Origin: Gallalistipes aquisgranensis
GTDB taxonomy: Bacteria > Bacteroidota > Bacteroidia > Bacteroidales > Rikenellaceae
NCBI RefSeq assembly: GCF_014982715.1
Contig: NZ_JADCJY010000001.1
Coordinates: 310,001-374,000, forward strand
DNA length: 64,000 nucleotides
Direction of reading: 5' to 3'
The notes under the pieces are model-generated. The model was not told the DNA's origin. It did not search any database and saw nothing but the letters and a program-made list of their open reading frames with translations. The position numbers and the translations under genes were made by a program. Shown here one piece after another: positions 27,301 to 34,191 of the stretch (positions are counted from its first letter, which is position 1; each line of letters starts with the position of its first letter).

Positions 27301-27484
27301 CGGTCTGCGGCTCTATGTCACCGGCAGCAACCTGTTCTATCTCTGGAGCGATGACTACAAGGGTATCAACCCCGAGTCGCGCATGACTTCGGGCGATTAT
27401 GCCAGCCCGCTGATCGACGGTTACCAGCGCGGTGGCTTCCCGCTCACGTCGACTTTCACATTCGGCATCGACCTTAACTTCTAA
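24323..27484 (+). CDS. susC: SusC-type TonB-dependent outer-membrane transporter (alginate locus)
   Basis: 1053 aa. Energised import of oligosaccharides across the outer membrane in complex with SusD. A signal peptide (to AAAYAQ) is followed by a carboxypeptidase-D-like regulatory domain (ITVRGVVSDEQGPLIGVSVVV...GSYSISV), a TonB-box-like LDEVVVVGYGVQ, a plug domain with the family motif SIRVRGTGSISAGSSPLVIIDGYP and IEVLKDAASAAIYGSRAANGVI, and a C-terminal 22-strand barrel ending in aromatic Phe (DLNF). It heads a run of plus-strand genes to 42543. The substrate is inferred to be alginate oligosaccharides from the downstream lyases. Confidence 0.96.
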   Translation: MAKNYLQKSLLMLSVLLISTAAAYAQKITVRGVVSDEQGPLIGVSVVVKSSASSSPTGTATGIDGSYSISVPNAESVLVFSYVGYKTIEIKVGKQTSINVKMEADAAKLDEVVVVGYGVQKKSHLTGSVAKIDGGILADRPVSDVTTALQGQIPGLTINNTTSEVGVTPSIRVRGTGSISAGSSPLVIIDGYPVPDGLQTLNLSDIQSIEVLKDAASAAIYGSRAANGVIMVTTKSGASDKSRYSVKLYQGVKWAYKLHDMLSATEYLQWQEKEAAWGGPAVKTQDKVAAWLEQNMGSTDWQREGLRDAASVTNVQFSMQGGKRGVRYYSSAAWTRDQGIMLQNEVQKVTFRTKVDADLSKTVTFGVNVSANYQKAERPRNNFIDFYRTPSFLPVYHNAWSTALTGYTGFARGSHFNNLYAPVGDPDEYGNPTYNTTPVSPFNSANNNPRSVMANTTRWSENFQGMANVYLTVDICKGLQFKTSNGVNARYRPQYSYANKNALKDGTASEATFNSMLYVDLLTENTLTYNRKVGRHEFDILAGYTAESTRVQNVALTGTGFPTDNIQTLNAATIFELASENNGNGEGTGTFRYPNQVLESYLGRVSYSYDDRYLISASLRLDRSSLFTSGNRNAWFPSVSVGWRISEERFMKSQRVFSNLKLRASYGVTGNNSIDYNAALEVLNPANYPTGAGNGSLTPGAANISTTLANSNITWEQTDEYNFGLDAGFVDNKISLSVDGYYSVTRALLFEQPTQSFTGFQSYWNNIGKVRNAGVEIQLDTRQINHKKFKWSTNFNFSLSRNKLLEIGGEKQVITQGERSESYIARVGEPLIQYYGFKTVGVWNNQAEIDANPHFAGDVPGGLRIWDADGNGELNDNDRVALGSPYPDFTWGMTNNFSIGNFDVSFLLQGVQGVTVFNGDVFYNESHKYNRAYMENRWVSDTHRGDGKTPYAKTGYDIMLTDLGLQNASYLCLRDLTVGYTLPKKTARKIGLNGLRLYVTGSNLFYLWSDDYKGINPESRMTSGDYASPLIDGYQRGGFPLTSTFTFGIDLNF

Positions 27485-27492
27485 CATCCGGA

Positions 27493-29013
27493 ATGAAGAT
27501 GAAAACTATTCTGAAATATATCGGTTCGGCGGCCCTGATGTTCGTCTTCGGAGCCTGCAACCTCGATCAGTATCCCTATTCCGAAACTGCGGCCGACGAG
27601 TACGTTAAGGATGCTGCGGCGGTGAACGATCTGGTGATCGGAACCTACAACGGCCTGCACAACGTCATGTATTACGAGTGGGCGCTCACCGAGCTGCGTT
27701 CGGACAATACCCGCATGCGTGTGAACGGTTCCTCGTCGCAGGATACGAAACTCATCGAACAGCTCGACCAGGGGACCATTACCACGGCTCATTCCTGGGT
27801 CGAGAACTACTGGAGTACGGCCTATGCGGCCATTGCCCGTGCCAACAAGGTGCTGGAAAACCTCGGTGTGGTAGGCGACGAAACGCTCCGCGCCCAGTAC
27901 GAAGGCGAAGCGAAGTTCCTGCGCGCACACCTCTATTTCAATCTCGTGCGTCTTTGGGGACCGGTGTTCCTCGTGACGAAAAAGACGGGTTCCGATGAGG
28001 CGCGCCACATGCAGCGTTCGCCCGTAGAGGATATTTACGGATTGATAGAGGGCGATCTGAACGCCATCATCAACGGTGCGATGCTTCCCGATGTGGCGGC
28101 GTCGGGCAATGAGGGCCGTGCGACGATGCCTGCGGTCAAGGGACTGCTGGCCAAGGTCTACATGACCCGTTACGACGTGGGCTCCGATAATTACATGAAG
28201 GCCGGAAGCCTGTTGCGCGACGTGCTGGCCGCGGCGGGCAATCCGCAGAACGGATCGGATCTGGTGCCCTACGACCGGATTTTCGCCGTCGACAACGAGA
28301 TGAACAAGGAGATCATCTTCGCCGTGCGCTACCTCTCGGGCAATGTGGGGCTGGGGTCTCCCTTCGGAACGCTTTTCGGGCCGATGAACAACGGCAATAA
28401 CGTGATTATGGGTTCTCCCAAGCATTACAACTATCCTTCGGACGACCTGGTGGCGGCGTATAACAACAACGGTACCACCGAAAAGCCCGATCTTCGCAAG
28501 ACCGTGACGCTCAAGGAGAGCTACTACAATGCCACGACCGAACAGACCGTCGAGGCCCGCTGGTGCGACAAGTTCCTCTCGCCGATCACCTCCGAGTACG
28601 ACGGGGAAAACGACTGGCCCGTGCTGCGCGTGGGTGATGTGGCTCTGCTGCTGGCCGAGTGGATCAACGAAACGTCGGGTCCCACGGACGAAGCGATGCG
28701 GTATCTGAACATGATACGCGAACGTGCCGGCGTGACCACCTACGCCACGTCCGACCTCTCGTCGAAATACCTGTTCCGGGTGGCCGTGCGCAACGAACGC
28801 CGTCTGGAACTGGCGTGCGAAAACCAGCGCTGGTTCGACCTGATGCGCTGGAAAGTGGCCGCATCGACGGTCAGCGATCATCTCGCGTCGGAACTTTTTT
28901 ACTCCGATTACGACTATACGGTCAATCCGATCGAGGAATGGCAGGTCCTGCTTCCCATTCCCATCTCGGTCATCAACATCAATCCCGACGTGGCCCAGAA
29001 CCCCGGCTACTAA
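27493..29013 (+). CDS. susD: SusD-type surface glycan-binding lipoprotein (alginate locus)
   Basis: 506 aa, starting 8 bp after susC. Lipoprotein signal (YIGSAALMFVFGAC), then the RagB/SusD architecture: N-terminal helical TPR part (AYAAIARANKVLENL, AEAKFLRAHLYFNLVRLWG-like) and C-terminal block with VLRVGDVALLLAEWINETSG, YLNMIRERAGV, VRNERRLELACENQRWFDLMRWK and the terminal NPGY motif. It caps the SusC barrel at the cell surface. Complete and without defects. Confidence 0.96.
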   Translation: MKMKTILKYIGSAALMFVFGACNLDQYPYSETAADEYVKDAAAVNDLVIGTYNGLHNVMYYEWALTELRSDNTRMRVNGSSSQDTKLIEQLDQGTITTAHSWVENYWSTAYAAIARANKVLENLGVVGDETLRAQYEGEAKFLRAHLYFNLVRLWGPVFLVTKKTGSDEARHMQRSPVEDIYGLIEGDLNAIINGAMLPDVAASGNEGRATMPAVKGLLAKVYMTRYDVGSDNYMKAGSLLRDVLAAAGNPQNGSDLVPYDRIFAVDNEMNKEIIFAVRYLSGNVGLGSPFGTLFGPMNNGNNVIMGSPKHYNYPSDDLVAAYNNNGTTEKPDLRKTVTLKESYYNATTEQTVEARWCDKFLSPITSEYDGENDWPVLRVGDVALLLAEWINETSGPTDEAMRYLNMIRERAGVTTYATSDLSSKYLFRVAVRNERRLELACENQRWFDLMRWKVAASTVSDHLASELFYSDYDYTVNPIEEWQVLLPIPISVININPDVAQNPGY

Positions 29014-29033
29014 ACTGATAACAGTAAAAACCT

Positions 29034-30764
29034 ATGAAACGAATCGTAAATCAGATATGCACCTTTGCAGCTGCCGCCGGAATGTTCTTCGCGGCGGGTT
29101 GCGACGACACCTATGTGGACGAAGTGGTGAAGCATGCCCCCGTTATCGAGTCTTTCTCGCCCGCCTCGGCTCCCGTGGGCGCTGAGATCATCGTCACGGG
29201 ACAGTATCTCAGCGGAGTCACCAAGGCTTATATCGGCGACGTGGAGATGGTCATCAAGGAGAAGGTGTCCGACAGCAGGCTGTCGATCGTCGCCGGGGCC
29301 GAGGGCCGCGACGGCAGGATCGTATTGGTCAACAGCGAGGGCCGCAGCGAATCGGAAGCCTCGTTCGTTTTCAGCTATGCGGTTCCCGAGCTGAAGGCTT
29401 CCCTGTTGCAGCCTTCGGTCGAAATGGGCGATCGCCTGCTGCTCTCGGGTACGCATCTTTCGGCTGTGGAGGCGGTGCTCTTCACCGCCGACGGGGACGA
29501 CGGCGGGACTCCCTACGAGGGACACGAGGGCGATATCTATGAACAGAGCGAGTCGGAGATCGTCGTGCGCGTACCTTATGTCGAAAACGACAATGTGCGT
29601 ATCACGCTGCGTTATTTCGACGGTACGGAGTCGGTGACCACGTCTCTCGACGAGGCACCCTCGATCGAAGTCATCCGTATCGTGCCCGAGTTCGATCAGC
29701 CTGTTGTATTGGAACGTACAGCCGTGGGGAAAACCGTGAAACTGACAGGAAAGAATCTCGACAAGGTCGACCGGATTCTCGTGGGCGGGTTTGAGGCTAC
29801 GGTGTCGAAACAGCCTTCGGAACTGATTTTCACGGTTCCTGCCGGAGATTTCGTCGACGGAGACACCGAGACGGATGTCGTGGCGGAGTATTTCGACGGC
29901 GAGGAGAATATCGTCCTGAGCGAGACGTTCGTGGTCTACGTACCGTTCGTCCAGTTCTGGGAGAATATGCGGACCTGGGGACAGGGACGCGACGTGGAGA
30001 CGCTCGCTTCGTTCTTCTCACCCGCAACGGGCCGCGTTTACGCCAATTCCGACTGGCGCGAGAAGGTCGACCCGATTTCGTTCCGCTACCAGGCGGCAAC
30101 CTGCTCTGCCGCCAATACGCCCAACAAGTCGGCGATTACCGAGGAGCAGTACAATTCGGTCAATCCGTATTTCTTCTTCTCGGGTCTGAATGCGGGTCAG
30201 TTGCAGATCAATTCTCCCGCGAATTCGAACAGCCAGTTGCGTAACTTCTTCATCAATGCGACCAATCCCAGCGGAACGAAGACCGACGAGAACCGGCTGC
30301 CCGGGGCGAAGGTCGACTGCTATGGTACTCCCGTACTGACGTTCCGCTACCTCGATCCTTCCAACGGAACGGAACAGGCATTGATCGAGCAGGTCCGGAA
30401 CCAGACGCTGGAGAAGATCGACGAAGAGGTTTTCCCGATCGACGTGGAGGCGAAGACCGTCGCCGGTATCGGGATCAATTCGGCGAAAGGCTCTCTGAAC
30501 AGCGACGTGTGGGCGAATGGCAAATATACGGCAGGTACCGACGCTGCCAATGTCGATGTCGATGCCGTGCTGATGGTGCTTTATTACGGATACGAGGGTT
30601 CGACGGGAAATGTCGCGGCGAATGTGAAGCGGATCGGCTTCCTGCATATCCGTACGGTCAATTTCAAGACCTATAACAACACCAAAGCGCCGTCGTCGAG
30701 CGATGTGACTTTCAACTGTTACTGGCAGAAGTACGATTACGATTATTCCAAGATTGTCAAATAA
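29034..30764 (+). CDS. TIG-domain surface lipoprotein, candidate alginate-binding protein (first copy)
   Basis: 576 aa, 20 bp after susD. Lipoprotein signal (AAGMFFAAGC), then about three IPT/TIG Ig-like repeats, each with the pattern P-V-G-A-E-I-x-V-T-G-xx-L and a following Y/F-IGD-type strand (residues ~35-300). From about residue 305 a C-terminal domain follows (FWENMRTWG...) that has no family I recognise. It matches the C-terminal domain of the next gene: PYFFFSG, SNSQLRNF and YGTPVLTFRYL here. Position right after susCD, in the place of SusE/F-type proteins, suggests a surface glycan-binding role; this is inferred. Confidence 0.8.
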   Translation: MKRIVNQICTFAAAAGMFFAAGCDDTYVDEVVKHAPVIESFSPASAPVGAEIIVTGQYLSGVTKAYIGDVEMVIKEKVSDSRLSIVAGAEGRDGRIVLVNSEGRSESEASFVFSYAVPELKASLLQPSVEMGDRLLLSGTHLSAVEAVLFTADGDDGGTPYEGHEGDIYEQSESEIVVRVPYVENDNVRITLRYFDGTESVTTSLDEAPSIEVIRIVPEFDQPVVLERTAVGKTVKLTGKNLDKVDRILVGGFEATVSKQPSELIFTVPAGDFVDGDTETDVVAEYFDGEENIVLSETFVVYVPFVQFWENMRTWGQGRDVETLASFFSPATGRVYANSDWREKVDPISFRYQAATCSAANTPNKSAITEEQYNSVNPYFFFSGLNAGQLQINSPANSNSQLRNFFINATNPSGTKTDENRLPGAKVDCYGTPVLTFRYLDPSNGTEQALIEQVRNQTLEKIDEEVFPIDVEAKTVAGIGINSAKGSLNSDVWANGKYTAGTDAANVDVDAVLMVLYYGYEGSTGNVAANVKRIGFLHIRTVNFKTYNNTKAPSSSDVTFNCYWQKYDYDYSKIVK

Positions 30765-30782
30765 CCTAAAACTTCCCCGAAG

Positions 30783-32702
30783 ATGAAACGAGTCTCCAAG
30801 TATCTGGCTCTCCTTCTGGCGGGATCGCTCGCGGTGCTGACTGCGTGCGGCCCTGAGATGAGCCAGGTTGATGTACAGCATATTCCTGCGGTAGACGGCA
30901 CCAAACTCGATCCGTTGACCGACGAAAGCGGAAGTTCCCGTGCCTATGTCGGTACGGAAGTGAAGGCTGAGGGTTTCAACCTCGACCTCGTGACCCGCGT
31001 GAGTGTGGGCGAACTCGACGCCGAGATCACCGAACAGACGATCAAGACGCTCAAATTCAAGATTCCCGAGCTGCAGTTGGCCCAGCAGGACGCTCCGCAT
31101 GCGGTTGACCTGAACATTTACGACGCGAAAGGTACGATCTTCACCTGTCCTTACTATGTGACCGTTCCGGTCACCGATGCCCGGATCGAAGGTTATGAAC
31201 CCAACGAGGGTACGGTCGGTACGGAGATCACCCTCAAGGGGCGGAATCTGGAACAGATCACCCGCGTGCATTTCGGTGGAGTGACGGTCGAGGCGGCCGA
31301 CTTCACGGACGTGGCCTCCGGTGCGGTGAAGTTCGCGGTTCCGGGAGGAGATTACGCCGCAGGGGACAGCCAGATCGCCATTTCGGCCGAATGGGGTACG
31401 AGTACGATCGACGTGACGGGAGAGGCCCCGTTCGCGATGCATACGCCGCGTTTCGATGCCGTGTCGCAGCCCGAGGGTACGAACTCCGCGATCGGCGATG
31501 AGGTGACCTTTACGGGTTCGAACCTCGATCTGGTGAACGGCATGAAGTGGGGCGAGTATGAATTGATCGTGACCGAAACGGAGGCCACGGCTGTCACGGT
31601 GAAATTCCCCTCGTCGATCGACAAGGCAGATCCGGTCGTTGCGACGGCGGCGCTGACGGCGCTTTGGGGTACTCCCCAACAGTCGACAAGCGTGGTTTCG
31701 GCATGGCGTGTCGATACGACGCCCACGGGTCCCGCAACACCGGTGCTGACCCGTATGGAGGCCGAGGACGGCGGCGAGGACAACAAGTTCTATCTGGGCA
31801 AGACCGTGACGGTCGTGGGCGAGAATTTGGCCTCGGTCGAGGGCTTTACGGTCGGCGGTGTGGAGGCCTCACTGGTCGGCGTCCCGACGGATGTCGAAGC
31901 TAAATTCACCGTGCCCGACGGCGTGACGTTCACCGAGGCGACGGAGGTTGATGTCGTGGCGCTCTACAACGGAGGCAACCAGGCCGATTTCGGCAAGGCG
32001 AAAGTCTATCCGTTCTATTACTACAAGAATGTCAAAATCGGTGCGCGGGATGCATCCAACGCTCAGATCGCTTTCTGTTTTCCCGACCTGGGCCGGACCG
32101 TGTCCACCGACGACTGGAGAACGTATGACAAGTATGCTTCCGCCGAAGTGATGAAGACGAAAAACGAGTTGAATAAAGATGTTATCGGCAAGGCGGAATA
32201 TTACGAGGTACTTCCCTATTTCTTCTGTTCGAGCGGTTCTTCCTCGTTCTCGCTTCAGGGCCCCTGCGGCAGCAACAGCCAGTTGAAGAACTTTAAGACG
32301 AGCGGAGGTGTCAGCATTACCGACGGGAATACATGGTACGGAACCCCGATCGTGGGATTCCGCAATATCGAGGAGTCCGGAGCCAAAGAGGAGGCCCTGG
32401 CGACTGCCGCGGCCGTGCGCGACGGGTCCATCGGAACGATGGTTTTCACGACCGTGAAAACCGCGACCGCTTCGCCCGCCTATGCTTTCGACGGCGATGC
32501 GACGGGGTCGGGTGATTTCAAGGTCGGTTCTGTCCTGCTGGTACAGTATTCGACCTACGACTGGGGGAAGATCAAGGCCGAAGAGGACGGCATCTGCCGG
32601 ACAGGGTTCCTGTTTATCAAGGAGGTGACGGCTGCGGCTACGGACGATACCTCGGGAACCATTACATTCGACATGTACTGGTCGAAGACGCTGAACGAAT
32701 AG
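30783..32702 (+). CDS. TIG-domain surface lipoprotein, candidate alginate-binding protein (second copy)
   Basis: 639 aa, 18 bp after its paralogue. Lipoprotein signal (LAVLTAC), about four TIG repeats (residues ~25-400, e.g. PNEGTVGTEITLKGRNLEQITRV), and a C-terminal domain from about 410 sharing PYFFCSSG, GSNSQLKNF, YGTPIVGFRNI and a final strand F-MYWSK with the first copy's F-NCYWQK. The two are a tandem duplication that has diverged strongly and differs by one TIG repeat. A TIG stalk holding a C-terminal glycan-binding domain away from the surface is the likely design. Confidence 0.8.
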   Translation: MKRVSKYLALLLAGSLAVLTACGPEMSQVDVQHIPAVDGTKLDPLTDESGSSRAYVGTEVKAEGFNLDLVTRVSVGELDAEITEQTIKTLKFKIPELQLAQQDAPHAVDLNIYDAKGTIFTCPYYVTVPVTDARIEGYEPNEGTVGTEITLKGRNLEQITRVHFGGVTVEAADFTDVASGAVKFAVPGGDYAAGDSQIAISAEWGTSTIDVTGEAPFAMHTPRFDAVSQPEGTNSAIGDEVTFTGSNLDLVNGMKWGEYELIVTETEATAVTVKFPSSIDKADPVVATAALTALWGTPQQSTSVVSAWRVDTTPTGPATPVLTRMEAEDGGEDNKFYLGKTVTVVGENLASVEGFTVGGVEASLVGVPTDVEAKFTVPDGVTFTEATEVDVVALYNGGNQADFGKAKVYPFYYYKNVKIGARDASNAQIAFCFPDLGRTVSTDDWRTYDKYASAEVMKTKNELNKDVIGKAEYYEVLPYFFCSSGSSSFSLQGPCGSNSQLKNFKTSGGVSITDGNTWYGTPIVGFRNIEESGAKEEALATAAAVRDGSIGTMVFTTVKTATASPAYAFDGDATGSGDFKVGSVLLVQYSTYDWGKIKAEEDGICRTGFLFIKEVTAAATDDTSGTITFDMYWSKTLNE

Positions 32703-32734
32703 AAGCGGAACTGCATTTTATGGTTAAATGAGGG

Positions 32735-32788
32735 ACGTCTTCCGGGGAACAGCCTCGCTTGAAAAGCGAAGGCTGTTCCGGAAGACGT
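32735..32788 (+). promoter_or_regulatory. 24-bp hairpin immediately before the PL6 gene
   Basis: ACGTCTTCCGG-GG-AACAGCC-TCGCTT pairs with AAGCGA-A-GGCTGTT-CCGGAAGACGT; there is a 2-nt and a 1-nt bulge and a GAA loop. It ends 17 bp upstream of the ATG at 32806. There is no T-run, so it is not a canonical terminator. It may stabilise the susCD-TIG part of the mRNA or reduce lyase expression. Confidence 0.7.
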
Positions 32789-32805
32789 TTGAAAGGAGAT
32801 ACGAA

Positions 32806-34179
32806 ATGGTGCGCAAATCTTTCATCCTGTTGATGCTGCTGGCTGCACAGACATTGGGCTGCTCGGGAGGCGAGACGACGCCCGGTCCGTCGGGTCCGGA
32901 AGTGCCCGGAACGTCGGGAAAACTTTCCGGAGAACCGGTCTATGTCGCATCGGCCGACGAACTCAAGGCGCTGGGAAACCTCACGGCGGGATCGGTCGTC
33001 ATCTGGAGGAACGGCACGTATGCCGACCAGACCGTCGAACTGAAAAGTGCCGGAACGGCTGAAAATCCCGTCGTTTTGCGGGCCGAAACCCCCGGGAAGG
33101 TCCTCTTTACGGGGACTTCGCGGCTCTCGGTGTCGGGAACGCACGCCGAGGTGAACGGTTTCTGGTGGCGGGACCCGGAGCCCGTGAAGGGAAAGGCGGT
33201 GGTCACGTTGGCGAAAGGGGCGGAGAAGTGTGCACTCGTCGATTGCGCCGTTACGGGGGACGGTACGCGGGAGGATACCTCTATCGATACCAAATGGGTT
33301 TCGCTCTACGGTTCGGGGCATCGTGTCGAAGGGTGCACGTTCCGGGACAAGCGCAATATCGGCACGCTGCTGGTTGTCTGGCTGGAGACGGGCATCACCC
33401 CGGGGCATACCGTTAGGGGCAACCGGTTCGAACGTCCCGTGACGCTTTACGATGGGAAAGGCAAGGCGATCAACGGCCAGGAGACCATCCGTATCGGTAC
33501 GAGCGACTTTTCGATGCAGGATGCGTCGTGCACGGTCGAGGACAACTACTTTTATCACTGCCATGGGGAGCAGGCCGAGATCGTTTCCAATAAGTCGTGC
33601 CGGAACCTCTACCGCCGCAATCTTTTCGTGGAGTGCCAGGGCTCGCTGACCCTGCGGCACGGAAACAGTTGTACCGTGACGGGCAACTATTTCGTGGGTA
33701 ACGGCATGGCCGGTACGGGCGGTATCCGTCTGATCGGCGAAGGACATACCGTCGAACGCAATTACCTCGAAGGGCTGGCCGGCACGGGGTACCGTTCCGC
33801 GATCTGTCTCGTGCGCGGCCAGCAGGATGCCCCCCTGAACGGCTACTGGCAGGTGAAGGATGCCCGGGTCTGCAACAATGTGGTGACAGGCTGCAAATAC
33901 GGGCTGAACGTCAACTATGCCAGCAGCGGCAGCGACCAGGTGCTTCCCGTCGTTTCGACCGTGATAGCGAACAATACCGTATCGGCCTTGTCGTCGGGAT
34001 ATGCCGTCGACTGTACGACGCCGCCCGCTCCCGATATCGCATGGGAGGAGAACATCCTTTACGGCCGCCAGCGGGGTGTCTCGCTGCCTGCCGTGACGAC
34101 GGCTCCCGTCAAACCCAATGTGCAACCGGCGATGGATGCTATCCGTGAGGGCGCCGGATGTTCCTGGAAAACCGAATAA
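32806..34179 (+). CDS. PL6 alginate lyase (single domain), lipoprotein
   Basis: 457 aa from the ATG at 32806, which is preceded by AAAGGAG and begins a lipoprotein signal (LLMLLAAQTLGC). A start at 32728 would translate the large hairpin and is rejected. Right-handed beta-helix with the chondroitinase-B/PL6 active site: calcium-binding NGQETIRIGTS (N223, E226), EIVSNKS (E258, catalytic base Lys263) and LTLRHG (catalytic Arg284). Beta-elimination of alginate, in this family often on MG or G-rich blocks. Lipidated, so probably at the cell surface or outer periplasm. Clustered with a second PL6, PL17 and KdgF. Confidence 0.93.
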   Translation: MVRKSFILLMLLAAQTLGCSGGETTPGPSGPEVPGTSGKLSGEPVYVASADELKALGNLTAGSVVIWRNGTYADQTVELKSAGTAENPVVLRAETPGKVLFTGTSRLSVSGTHAEVNGFWWRDPEPVKGKAVVTLAKGAEKCALVDCAVTGDGTREDTSIDTKWVSLYGSGHRVEGCTFRDKRNIGTLLVVWLETGITPGHTVRGNRFERPVTLYDGKGKAINGQETIRIGTSDFSMQDASCTVEDNYFYHCHGEQAEIVSNKSCRNLYRRNLFVECQGSLTLRHGNSCTVTGNYFVGNGMAGTGGIRLIGEGHTVERNYLEGLAGTGYRSAICLVRGQQDAPLNGYWQVKDARVCNNVVTGCKYGLNVNYASSGSDQVLPVVSTVIANNTVSALSSGYAVDCTTPPAPDIAWEENILYGRQRGVSLPAVTTAPVKPNVQPAMDAIREGAGCSWKTE

Positions 34180-34191
34180 CACCGAAATTTT

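Noticed and set aside
24482-27487. A 1001-codon open frame antisense to susC
   Set aside because: It mirrors susC codon usage, has no domain or signal sequence and covers a definite gene; long antisense frames are common at this GC content. The same holds for 2784-5324, 32662-35523 and 57223-59400.
32728-32805. Earlier start for the first PL6
   Set aside because: It would translate the 24-bp hairpin and bury the lipoprotein signal.
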